Assembly: GCF_021545785.1 (NCBI RefSeq)
Contig: NZ_CP079801.1
Span: forward strand, 1,488,001-1,552,000
Direction of reading: 5' to 3'
DNA length: 64,000 nucleotides
DNA from: Halopseudomonas maritima
Lineage (GTDB): Bacteria > Pseudomonadota > Gammaproteobacteria > Pseudomonadales > Pseudomonadaceae
The notes below the pieces were generated by a model that was not told the DNA's origin, searched no databases, and worked only from the letters and a program-made list of their open reading frames with translations. Position numbers and translations under genes: made by a program. Positions 26,316-33,838 of the stretch are shown here, piece after piece; position 1 is the stretch's first letter, and each line of letters starts with the position of its first letter.

Positions 26316-26822
26316 ATGCATCTGATTCGCCTGTTTGCCCTGTGCCTGGGCCTGCTGCTGACCCTGCCGGCCTGGGCCGCCCGAGAGCTCAGCTGGGATG
26401 ACCTGGTGCCCGCTGGCAGCGGGCATCTTTACGGCATGCCCCAGGCGCAGCACGACGGCCTGACCTCAGAAGACCAGGCGGCCGGCAACCCGATGGCACA
26501 GAGCATGACCAACGCGCCCACGGTCGCCGCACTGGATGGCCAGGAGGTCAAGTTACCCGGCTATGTGGTGCCGCTAAGCGTGGACCCCAACCAGCGCGTC
26601 ACCGAGTTTCTGCTGGTGCCCTACTTCGGCGCCTGCATCCACGTACCGCCGCCGCCGTCCAACCAGATCGTGCTGGTGCAGAGTGAAATTGGTATCGCGC
26701 TGGAAGAGACCTACGTGCCTTACTGGATCAGCGGCATCATGCGCGTCGAGCAAAATAGCAGTGAGCTGGCCAGCGCCGGCTACCGGCTGGAAGCGCTGGA
26801 AATCGAGATATTCAGCTACTAG
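26316..26822 (+). CDS. DUF3299 exported protein
   Basis: A 168-residue protein with a signal peptide (about 1-21, ending AWA). The DUF3299 core is visible: VKLPGYVVPL, FLLVPYFGACIHVPPPPSNQ (a Cys-His pair) and VPYWISGIM. It is the last gene of the zinc-responsive operon (PA4066-like). Function is not established; the conserved Cys/His suggests metal binding. Its last 11 bases overlap the end of the convergent TPR gene. Confidence 0.82.
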   Translation: MHLIRLFALCLGLLLTLPAWAARELSWDDLVPAGSGHLYGMPQAQHDGLTSEDQAAGNPMAQSMTNAPTVAALDGQEVKLPGYVVPLSVDPNQRVTEFLLVPYFGACIHVPPPPSNQIVLVQSEIGIALEETYVPYWISGIMRVEQNSSELASAGYRLEALEIEIFSY

Positions 26823-27900
26823 GGCCGGCCGGCGGCTCTTCCGGCTTGGGCAGGGCCGCCTCGGCTGCCAACCTGAGGCTGTGCAACTGACGACGCTGCT
26901 GGGCGTTGGCCGGTTGCACGGTTTGCAGGGTGTCCAGAGCAGCCTGCCACTGGCGCTGGTGATACTGCAGCCAGGCCAGCTGCAGACGGTCAGCGCTGCT
27001 GCCGTTGCGCGCCACCTGGCCCCAGGCCGCCAGTGCACGCTGGTGATCACGCGCGGTTTGCCACAGGTAGGCCAGACGACGCAGGCGATCAGCACTCCTA
27101 CTCAGCAGCCCCTCATCCAGCAGCGCCTGCATCAGGCGCGCCGCCTGCCAGGGCGCACCGCTCTGCGCGTGCAGAGCGATCAGGTTTTCCATATCGGTAG
27201 TATCCAGCTTAACGCCAGCCTCGCGGGCCAAACGCAGGGTCGCGGCGGCCGCCAGCTGTTCACCCGCCAGGCTTTGCACGCTGGCCAGCTGACGCCAGTT
27301 GTCGGCCTGCTCCGGTGCCCGCTGCAGCAATACCTGCTGCCAGCGCACCGCCTGATCAAAGCGCTCCAGCTCGTAGTTCATGCCCACCAGCAGGCGGTAC
27401 CAGATGTCATCCGCCCCCGGGGTCTCGCGCACCACCTGCTCGGCCAGTGGAATGGCCTTGCGGAATTGCCCCAACTGACGATAAGCCTGTACCAACAGCT
27501 GGCGGTTGTTATCGGAACGCGGCAAGGCTTCCAGCTCCTTGACCGCCTCGGGGTAGCGCTGCTCCTGCATCAGCAGGCGGGCCAGGTTTTGTCGGTCCTG
27601 CAGGGCGGCGGCGTCTTCCAATTTTTGCTGAGCCAGCGCCTCGCGCAGCCAGTCGATGGCTTGGGTGTTGCGCTGGCCGGCGATGGCGAGATACGCCAGC
27701 CGCTGGGTCAGCAGAGCGCGCTCCAGGGTTCCGTTGCCCGCCTGCGGCAGGGCCGCTTCCAGCAGTTGTCGCGCCTTGGCCACCTCGCCTGCGGCTTCTG
27801 CCTCGGTGGCGCCCTGAATGGCCCGGTACACCTCGGCGTCGATCTGCTCCGCCCTGACCGGGGCACTCAGCAGGCACAGCAGCAGCAACCAGCGCAGCAT
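26812..27900 (-). CDS. Exported TPR-repeat protein of the TonB operon
   Basis: A 362-residue protein: signal peptide (about 1-17, ending VRA) followed by repeated helix pairs of TPR type across 25-340. It is the last gene of a six-gene operon and its ATG overlaps the tonB stop codon. A TPR protein often closes TonB2-type clusters in Vibrio, Shewanella and relatives; it may act as a periplasmic scaffold for the energising complex. The end overlaps the convergent DUF3299 gene by 11 bases. Confidence 0.82.
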   Translation of the reverse strand: MLRWLLLLCLLSAPVRAEQIDAEVYRAIQGATEAEAAGEVAKARQLLEAALPQAGNGTLERALLTQRLAYLAIAGQRNTQAIDWLREALAQQKLEDAAALQDRQNLARLLMQEQRYPEAVKELEALPRSDNNRQLLVQAYRQLGQFRKAIPLAEQVVRETPGADDIWYRLLVGMNYELERFDQAVRWQQVLLQRAPEQADNWRQLASVQSLAGEQLAAAATLRLAREAGVKLDTTDMENLIALHAQSGAPWQAARLMQALLDEGLLSRSADRLRRLAYLWQTARDHQRALAAWGQVARNGSSADRLQLAWLQYHQRQWQAALDTLQTVQPANAQQRRQLHSLRLAAEAALPKPEEPPAGPSS

Positions 27901-28577
27901 CAGCGACGACCCTCCAGGCGAAAATTCATGGTCTTGCTCACCTCACGTGAAACAGCCACACCGTTTTCCCGGCGCGGGGCAAAGCGCCAGCGGCTGACCG
28001 CGCGGCGCGCCGCCCGCTCGAATACGCCGGGCGGTTCGGCACTGAGCACGCGAATGTTTTCCACCCGCCCATCGGCGTTGACCGTGAACTGCAGGGTCAC
28101 CTGTCCCTCAATGCCTGCTGCCAGCGCGCGGCGCGGGTATTCGGGCGGGATATCCACCAGCGGGCTCACCTCTTCGGCGCTGCCAGGCGGCGGCGCGCTG
28201 ACCGGGGCCGGCGGGCTGGGTGCGGGCGCAGGCGGTGCAGCAGCCTGCAGCGGGGGCAACGCCGGGGCGGCGCCCATGTCGATGCGGGTATTGAGCTGGG
28301 GTACCTGGATATTCAGATCCAGTGCCGGCACCTGTGGGCTCACCTGCGGCTGCGGAGTAACGTCCGGCGGCTGCTCGGGGGGCGTCGGACGCTCCGGCGG
28401 CTGCAGAGGGTCAGCGGGCTCTGTGCTGCTCTCCTGCACGCTGCGCGCAACACCCACGCGCAGTAGCTCCGCGGGCTGATCCGGCGGATGGCTGGGCGGC
28501 ATAATCAGCGCCAGCATCAGACCAAACAGCAGCAGCGCCACCAGCAGCGCGCCAATAAAGCTTCCCAGTAGCCGCAT
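27900..28577 (-). CDS. tonB: TonB energy transducer
   Basis: A 225-residue TonB: one N-terminal membrane helix (about 8-28), a long Pro-rich periplasmic spacer (about 30-140, many PP and PxP steps), and the C-terminal TonB fold starting PPEYPRRALAAGIEGQVTLQFTVNADG. It carries the proton-motive force from ExbB/ExbD to outer-membrane TonB-dependent receptors. Start and stop overlap its neighbours by one base each, so it is strictly co-translated with exbD and the TPR gene. Confidence 0.93.
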   Translation of the reverse strand: MRLLGSFIGALLVALLLFGLMLALIMPPSHPPDQPAELLRVGVARSVQESSTEPADPLQPPERPTPPEQPPDVTPQPQVSPQVPALDLNIQVPQLNTRIDMGAAPALPPLQAAAPPAPAPSPPAPVSAPPPGSAEEVSPLVDIPPEYPRRALAAGIEGQVTLQFTVNADGRVENIRVLSAEPPGVFERAARRAVSRWRFAPRRENGVAVSREVSKTMNFRLEGRR

Positions 28578-28987
28578 CAGCGCCCCGCCGTCGCAGCCAG
28601 CGCCACATCTTCGACGCCCGCCAGCCGCGCCTGATCCATCACCCGGATCACCAGCCCGGTACGTGCATCGGTATCGGCCTGCACCACGACCGTGCTGTCG
28701 GGCTGGTCAACGCGCATGCGCTCGACCGCCGCGCGCACAGCGCGGATATCCACCGGTTTGTTATCCATCCAGATCTCACCGTCGGCACTGACCGCAATCA
28801 GAATGGTGCCCTTGGGTTTGTCGACCGCACTGTCGGCCGACGGCCGCTCAATGTCGATGCCGGTTTCCTTGACGAAGGAGCTGGTGACAATAAAGAAGAT
28901 CAGCATGATGAAGACGATATCCAGCATCGGCGTAAGGTCGATACCGGCCTCATCATCAGCGTTGGCGTGGTGCCTGCGCATGCGCAT
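28577..28987 (-). CDS. exbD: ExbD/TolR-type biopolymer transporter
   Basis: A 136-residue protein with a short cytoplasmic N terminus, one membrane helix carrying the essential acid (D23 in LTPMLDIVFIMLIFFIVT), and a periplasmic domain. It forms the proton channel with ExbB. AGGAGA lies seven bases before the chosen ATG; a second ATG two codons later is possible. The gene is 11 bases after exbB. Confidence 0.93.
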   Translation of the reverse strand: MRMRRHHANADDEAGIDLTPMLDIVFIMLIFFIVTSSFVKETGIDIERPSADSAVDKPKGTILIAVSADGEIWMDNKPVDIRAVRAAVERMRVDQPDSTVVVQADTDARTGLVIRVMDQARLAGVEDVALAATAGR

Positions 28988-28998
28988 CGCAATTTCTC

Positions 28999-29514
28999 CT
29001 AGTCGTGCTGCAGGCGGTCAGATAGCCGCTGCAGCGCTCGCCGCGACTGCTGATCGAGTCGCGCCAGACAAAACAGTCCACTGATGGCAATTACCATACC
29101 GGCCATGGTCGGCACCGTGGCACGGGACACGCCCGCCGCCATGGCGCGCGGGTTGCCGTTGCCGCTGATGGCCATTACATCGAATACCTGAATCATGCCG
29201 CTGACCGTGCCCAGCAGGCCCAGCAGCGGGCACAGCGCTATCAGCACCCGCACCATCGGCAGATAGCGATTGAGCTGCGCCTGCGCTTGCGCCAGCCAGG
29301 CGGTGCGGATATGCCGCGCGGCAGCACTGCGCCGCTCACCACGCGCCTGCCAGCCGTCGCAATAGCCTTCGGCGCGGCGCGGAAACACCAGCGACAGATA
29401 CCACAGCCGTTCCAGCATCAGCGTCCACAGCAGCACCGTGGCGCCAAGAATGGTCCACAGCACCCAGCCGCCGCTGTCGAGAAAGTCCGGCAGCCGCCAC
29501 AGGACCTCAGTCAC
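28999..29514 (-). CDS. exbB: ExbB/TolQ/MotA-type proton channel protein
   Basis: A 171-residue protein with three membrane segments (about 16-36, 85-108, 125-146). The motif LIALCPLLGLLGTVSGMIQVFDVMA and the TVPTMAGMVIAISGL helix are typical of ExbB. I chose the GTG at 29514 (VTEVLWRLP), nine bases after GGAG; another GTG at 29529 would overlap the upstream gene by 23 bases. It is the smaller of two MotA/TolQ/ExbB proteins in the operon. Confidence 0.9.
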   Translation of the reverse strand: MTEVLWRLPDFLDSGGWVLWTILGATVLLWTLMLERLWYLSLVFPRRAEGYCDGWQARGERRSAAARHIRTAWLAQAQAQLNRYLPMVRVLIALCPLLGLLGTVSGMIQVFDVMAISGNGNPRAMAAGVSRATVPTMAGMVIAISGLFCLARLDQQSRRALQRLSDRLQHD

Positions 29515-30850
29515 TGCGCCGCTCTCCACCCAGGTGCAAGGCGATCAAACCGGCGCTCTGCTGCTCCAGTAGCTGAATCAACGCCTTGCTGCGCGCTGCC
29601 ACCAGGCTGTGCATAAACAGCAACGGAATCGCCGCCACCAGACCCAGCACCGTGGTCACCAGCGCCTGTGAGATGCCGTCGGCCATCATTTTCGGGTCGC
29701 CGGTGCCGTATTGGGTGATGGCCTGGAAGGTGGCAATCATGCCGGTCACCGTGCCCAACAGACCGAGCAGCGGCGCCACCGCAGCGAGCAACTTGATCAG
29801 CCCCTGCCAACGCTCCAATGCCGGCGTTTCGCGCAGGATGGCCTCATCCAGCTTGAGTTCCAGCGTATCCAGCTCTTCCAGCCGCGGACGACTGCCAATG
29901 ACGCTCAACACCCGCCCCAGCGGGTTGCTGTCAGCCAGCTGGTCGAGGTTGTCGATCTGCCGGTCTACACGGCGCTGTACCAACTGCAGCCAAACCAGTC
30001 GCACCAGCGCCAGCAAGATACCCAGCGCGCCCAGGGCCACAATGACGTAGCCAACGATGCCGCCCTGTGACAAACGCGTCAGCAGATCCGGCGTGCGCTG
30101 CAATTGCTCGATTACCTGACCGCGTGCCGGGTCGATGGCAATATCGGCTACCGCATCACGCGGCGCCACAAAGGCGTCCAGCAGATCCGCACCGCTCGGC
30201 TGGCGATCAGCCACCTGCAGTGCCTGACTATCGGGCTGGTAGAGCAGGTACTCGCCGTCAGCACTGGCCACGAAGGGGCCAACAGCCACCACGGACCGGG
30301 CCTGCTGGCCACCCTGGCGATCAATCACCTGGGCCTGGAAGCGCGCCACTTCACCGCTGGCATTCATGTCCTGCTGCAGCCGATACCAGAACTGCTCCAG
30401 CACCTCGACGCTGGGGATGCGGCTGCTTTGCGACAAGGCTTCCAGCTCGCTCTGACGCTCCGGGTAACGGGCATTGAGCAAGGAGTCCTGCCATTGGCTG
30501 AGGGTATCGCCAGCGCCCTGACGCACTACCCCAAACAACTCGCCGAGGTTGCCACTGCGCTCGGTCAACTCCTGACGCAACTGCGCCAGCTGCTCGGTCT
30601 GCGCCTTGAAGCGGGTATCCAGCTCGTCGGCCCGCGCCTGCGCACTCGCCAGCTCGGCCCGCGCCTGCGAGAGGCGCCTCTGCTGCTGATTGCGCTCACG
30701 CAGGAAGGTTTGCTCGCGTTCGCGCATCGCGGCCTGCTCAGCGCTGCGGGTCTCGCGAATCCGCTCCAGCAGCGCTTGCTTGTCCAGCGACTGCGCCTGC
30801 ACCAACGGCGTCAGGCAGCACAGCATCAGCATCCAGGAAAGTCTTTTCAT
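29507..30850 (-). CDS. TtpC-like MotA/TolQ/ExbB protein with long periplasmic N-terminal region
   Basis: A 447-residue protein: signal peptide (about 1-19, ending VQA), a long helical coiled-coil region rich in Gln/Arg/Glu (20-110), a periplasmic domain (110-260), then an ExbB-like channel domain with three membrane helices (about 265-287, 358-385, 405-430) and the motif VAPLLGLLGTVTGMIATFQAI. This is the architecture of TtpC, needed by Vibrio TonB2 systems for siderophore uptake. Its ATG overlaps the DUF3450 gene stop by four bases. Confidence 0.82.
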   Translation of the reverse strand: MKRLSWMLMLCCLTPLVQAQSLDKQALLERIRETRSAEQAAMREREQTFLRERNQQQRRLSQARAELASAQARADELDTRFKAQTEQLAQLRQELTERSGNLGELFGVVRQGAGDTLSQWQDSLLNARYPERQSELEALSQSSRIPSVEVLEQFWYRLQQDMNASGEVARFQAQVIDRQGGQQARSVVAVGPFVASADGEYLLYQPDSQALQVADRQPSGADLLDAFVAPRDAVADIAIDPARGQVIEQLQRTPDLLTRLSQGGIVGYVIVALGALGILLALVRLVWLQLVQRRVDRQIDNLDQLADSNPLGRVLSVIGSRPRLEELDTLELKLDEAILRETPALERWQGLIKLLAAVAPLLGLLGTVTGMIATFQAITQYGTGDPKMMADGISQALVTTVLGLVAAIPLLFMHSLVAARSKALIQLLEQQSAGLIALHLGGERRSD

Positions 30851-31608
30851 TGGGCGACCTCCGCGCTGACTGGCGGCATGGGCAAGGGCAACAACTGTGG
30901 CGACTGCTCGTTGCGAGCGATGGCGATGCCGTCACTCAGCGTGCGGCGGTAGCTGGCCGGCAGCGTTTGCCAGCTACCCGCGGCGGCGTCCCAGTAACCC
31001 TGTTCCTGACCATCAAGGCTTTGATAAAAGAGCATCAGACGGCCGATGCGCAAGAACTCGACCACCCGCTCCTGCTCGCCAGCGGGCAGCTGGCCACGCC
31101 AGGCCTCCAGGGTGCGACCGTAATCACTCTCGATCTGATAGGCCTCCAGTACGCGCCGGTAAAGCTCGGCGACACTGACCTCGGGGTCAATCAACAGATC
31201 TTGCAGGCGAGCAATACGGTCTTCGCGCTCATCCAGCAGAAAGGGCATATCCAACGCGACAAAGGCCTCCAGCGACTCGATCATACGGCGTATCAGCGGC
31301 AACATCTCGCGCTGGGTATCGGCCAGACTGTCGATCTGCTGCTGCAAACTGATCAGCTCCTGCGCCTGCGCCTCCACCATCAACTGCAGGCGCTCGCTGT
31401 ACTCGTTCAGCGCGACGGCCTGGTCCTGCGCCCTGGTGTATTCCTGCAGGGCCGACTGGGCGGCATCGTCAAGGCTGTCGATGCGCTGTTGCGTGGCAAC
31501 CGCCTCGGCGGTCAGTTCGCGGCTTTCCTGCTGCGCCTGCTGCAACGCCTGCTGCGCCTGCACACTAAGCGGCGCGGCAAGCATAGCGACCAGCCAAACT
31601 GCTTTCAT
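30847..31608 (-). CDS. DUF3450 exported coiled-coil protein, first gene of the TonB operon
   Basis: A 253-residue protein with a signal peptide (about 1-18, ending VQA), a long coiled coil (20-110) and the DUF3450 C-terminal part (LRIGRLMLFYQSLDGQEQGYWD). DUF3450 genes regularly start TtpC-ExbB-ExbD-TonB-TPR clusters; the protein is presumed to be periplasmic and to assist the complex, but its activity is not defined. The start at 31608 has GGGGA upstream; the frame back to 31668 overlaps the Fur box and was not used. Confidence 0.85.
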   Translation of the reverse strand: MKAVWLVAMLAAPLSVQAQQALQQAQQESRELTAEAVATQQRIDSLDDAAQSALQEYTRAQDQAVALNEYSERLQLMVEAQAQELISLQQQIDSLADTQREMLPLIRRMIESLEAFVALDMPFLLDEREDRIARLQDLLIDPEVSVAELYRRVLEAYQIESDYGRTLEAWRGQLPAGEQERVVEFLRIGRLMLFYQSLDGQEQGYWDAAAGSWQTLPASYRRTLSDGIAIARNEQSPQLLPLPMPPVSAEVAQ

Positions 31609-31653
31609 TCGCTGTTCCCCCGGCGAAGGCTGGCCTGACCAGCCCGTCAAAAA

Positions 31654-31672
31654 GAGAATGATTATCATCTTT
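31654..31672 (-). promoter_or_regulatory. Fur box upstream of the TonB operon
   Basis: The minus strand reads AAAGATGATAATCATTCTC, matching 15 of 19 positions of the classical consensus GATAATGATAATCATTATC, including an unbroken central run of eleven bases. It lies 46 bases upstream of the DUF3450 start, where it could cover the promoter and switch the operon off when iron is plentiful. Confidence 0.85.
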
Positions 31673-31737
31673 ATACTGGAACTTCTGCAACCTCTGCGCA
31701 GCTGCGGCAGCCTGCCGCATCCGTCTGCGTCGGCTAG

Positions 31738-31751
31738 TTGCTCCAGATCAA
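31738..31751 (+). promoter_or_regulatory. Anr/FNR-like box upstream of oprG
   Basis: TTGCTCCAGATCAA matches TTGAT-N4-ATCAA at nine of ten defined positions. It is 60 bases before the oprG ATG, close to an activator position. P. aeruginosa oprG is known to be induced by low oxygen through ANR, which fits. Confidence 0.6.
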
Positions 31752-31810
31752 TAGTCCACCTGAGACCGGTCCGTAGAGTAGCAACAGCTCAACACATCAG
31801 GAGATAAATC

Positions 31811-32488
31811 ATGTCCGCTTTTGCATCCCGCCTCGGCCTCACAGCGCTTTTTGCCCCCGTTCTGCTGGCTGCGTCGGTCACCGCTCAGGCTCACCAGGCT
31901 GGCGACATCATCGTGCGCGCCGGTGCCGTTACCGTTGACCCGAAAGAGGATAGCAGCCGCGTCAAGGTTGGCGGTGCACCGCAGGCCGGCACTGCCGCCA
32001 CCCTCAACAGCGACACCCAACTGGGTCTGAACCTGGCGTACATGCTGTCCGACAACTGGGCTGTTGAAGTGCTGGCTGCGACCCCGTTCGAGCACGACAT
32101 CGGCACCAAAGGGCTGGGCGGTTTGAAGCTGGGCTCCACCAAACACTTGCCGCCGACTGTCAGCGTGTTGTACTACCCGATGGCCAGCAGCTCCGCTTTC
32201 CAACCGTACGCGGGCCTGGGTATCAACTACACGTGGATGTTCGATGACAAGCTGAGCAGCGAAGCAGAAGCCGCCGGTTTCAGCGGTCTGGATCTGGATG
32301 ACTCCTGGGGTCTGGCAGCGCAGCTGGGCATGGATTACATGCTAAGTGACAAGGTAATGCTGAACGCTCAAATCCGTTACATCGACATCGAAACCACCGG
32401 CACAACCTATGCAGGCCCGACCAAGGTCTCCGTTGATGTCGACATCGACCCACTGGTTTACATGGTCGGCCTTGGCTACAAGTTTTAA
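31811..32488 (+). CDS. oprG: OprG/OmpW family outer-membrane protein
   Basis: A 225-residue eight-stranded barrel: signal peptide (about 1-27), then GDIIVRAGAVTVDP, LGLNLAYMLSDNWAVEVLAATPFEHDI, LPPTVSVLYYP, FQPYAGLGINYT and a C-terminal PLVYMVGLGYKF ending in Phe as expected for outer-membrane insertion. OmpW-type barrels form small hydrophobic channels; OprG in P. aeruginosa responds to iron and anaerobiosis. Gene order after a PA4063-PA4066-like operon also supports oprG (PA4067). It is divergent from the Fur-box TonB operon and ends in a strong terminator. Confidence 0.93.
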   Translation: MSAFASRLGLTALFAPVLLAASVTAQAHQAGDIIVRAGAVTVDPKEDSSRVKVGGAPQAGTAATLNSDTQLGLNLAYMLSDNWAVEVLAATPFEHDIGTKGLGGLKLGSTKHLPPTVSVLYYPMASSSAFQPYAGLGINYTWMFDDKLSSEAEAAGFSGLDLDDSWGLAAQLGMDYMLSDKVMLNAQIRYIDIETTGTTYAGPTKVSVDVDIDPLVYMVGLGYKF

Positions 32489-32517
32489 GCCAACCCTCAC
32501 TCACGGCTGCACTTCCC

Positions 32518-32548
32518 CCTGGGGCCTTCGTGGTCTCAGGTTTTTTTT
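32518..32548 (+). terminator. Rho-independent terminator of oprG
   Basis: A 9-bp stem (CCTGGGGCC / GGTCTCAGG, two G-U pairs) around the loop TTCGT is followed by eight T residues, 30 bases after the stop codon. All features of an intrinsic terminator are present. Confidence 0.88.
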
Positions 32549-32591
32549 ATTCAGGGCAACGCAAACAGCGCCTACATCTGCGGTCAGCGGC

Positions 32592-33461
32592 TCAGTGCGC
32601 CCCCAGCAAAGCCGTCAGGCTGACACGCCAGGTCCGCGGTTTGATACCAAACGCATAGAGCAGACGACGACCACTGAGCACCGCGTTGCGCGGCTCCAGC
32701 GACGCTGCCGGCTGACTTTCGAAAGGCACCGGCTCGACCCCTGGCTCGCGCTCCAGCAGGCCGTTGTGCACCAGCTCCTGGGCCAGGGTACGGGCAAAGC
32801 TGATCCAGCTGGCCACCTCAGCGCTGGCGTAGTGGTAACAGCCGTATAGCTCACTACCACAATCCATCTGCTTCAGCGCTGCCAGGGTCACCCGCGCCAT
32901 ATCGTCCAACGGCGTCGGTGTACCGCGCCACTCCTCCGCTAATGCGACGCTGTCACCTGAGTGCAGCTGCTGCAGCAGGCGCTGCAGCATGCCCTCGGGC
33001 GAGCTGTCCAGCACCCAGCCAAAACGCAGCAGCAGGTGACGGCGACATTGGCTCTCCAGCAACTGATCCAGCTCCGCCTGCAACCCACCATGCGCACCCA
33101 CCGGCGCCAGCACATCCTTTTCGGTGTAGGGTTGGCCCTTGGCGCCGTCGAATACTCGCGTACTGGACAGTCGGCACAGTAGCAGCTGACGCTGGGCACA
33201 CTGGCCAATCAACTCTTGCACGAAGCGACGCTCCGCCTCGAGCCCGTCTGCCGCCGGGTCGAGCACCTGAAACTGCTGATGATAGAAGCTAAGGTCCAGC
33301 ACCGCGTCGGGCTGCAACGTATCGAGCCAACCCGCTACCTGCGCCGGCTGCCAGCAGGCTGATGACTCGTCGACCTGCAGAAACTCGATATCTTCTTGCG
33401 CCGCCTGGGCTATCAACGCTTGCCCCAGCAGGGACGTCTTGCCCAGCAGCAACACCCGCAT
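32592..33461 (-). CDS. RmlD-like sugar-nucleotide/NAD(P)-binding reductase
   Basis: A 289-residue short-chain-dehydrogenase-type protein of the dTDP-4-dehydrorhamnose reductase family: N-terminal nucleotide fold (RVLLLGKTSLLGQALI), a LCRLSSTRVFDG segment, and LLLRFGWVLDSS. The usual YxxxK of RmlD is not obvious here (PYTEKD is in that position, as Y-T-E-K), so catalysis is uncertain. I prefer the ATG at 33461 because AAGG stands seven bases before it; another ATG two codons earlier (33467) has the AAGG too close. P. aeruginosa PA4068 occupies the equivalent place. Confidence 0.78.
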   Translation of the reverse strand: MRVLLLGKTSLLGQALIAQAAQEDIEFLQVDESSACWQPAQVAGWLDTLQPDAVLDLSFYHQQFQVLDPAADGLEAERRFVQELIGQCAQRQLLLCRLSSTRVFDGAKGQPYTEKDVLAPVGAHGGLQAELDQLLESQCRRHLLLRFGWVLDSSPEGMLQRLLQQLHSGDSVALAEEWRGTPTPLDDMARVTLAALKQMDCGSELYGCYHYASAEVASWISFARTLAQELVHNGLLEREPGVEPVPFESQPAASLEPRNAVLSGRRLLYAFGIKPRTWRVSLTALLGAH

Positions 33462-33555
33462 TCGCATGCCTTGATGATCCTTGAATCAGAAACAGGCAAT
33501 TATTGTGCAGCCTTTATGCCACTGTCGTCACCTGTCACATGCAGACTCAGCACTT

Positions 33556-33834
33556 GGGAAGCACTGCTTAATTCCACATGCCCTCTGGCGTTCAGGTTGG
33601 GCCGCATCCGGCTGGGCTGCAATCAAGGCGTGGTTTCGAAGGCATGTCGGGACCTGTCGAGAAATCACAACGCAGAGTGCGGCCCAGACTGGACGCCCCG
33701 CAGGGCGAGCCCTCAAGCATGCATCTGCTGCGTTGCGCTGCTTACCAATAGAACCACTATTGGCTGCACATCGCGCCTTGCATCTGCACGCTTGAGCACT
33801 CGCAGAGGGCGTGTGGAATTGATCAGTGCTTCCC
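33556..33834. repeat. 279-bp non-coding element with about 33-bp terminal inverted repeats (MITE-like)
   Basis: The ends are near-perfect inverted copies: the left begins GGGAAGCACTGCTTAATTCC (33556-33575) and runs to about 33590; the right (33801-33834) read in reverse begins GGGAAGCACTGATCAATTCC, and both continue into CACAYGCCCTCT. The interior holds nested palindromes: CCAATAG / CTATTGG (33745-33763), CTCAAGC / GCTTGAG (33711-33717 and 33790-33796), and TGGGCCGCA / TGCGGCCCA. No credible gene lies inside. It fills the gap between the RmlD-like and histidine-phosphatase genes and ends five bases before the stop codon of the latter. The first 88 bases of the gap (33468-33555) hold nothing I recognise. 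Confidence 0.75.
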
Positions 33835-33838
33835 TTGC

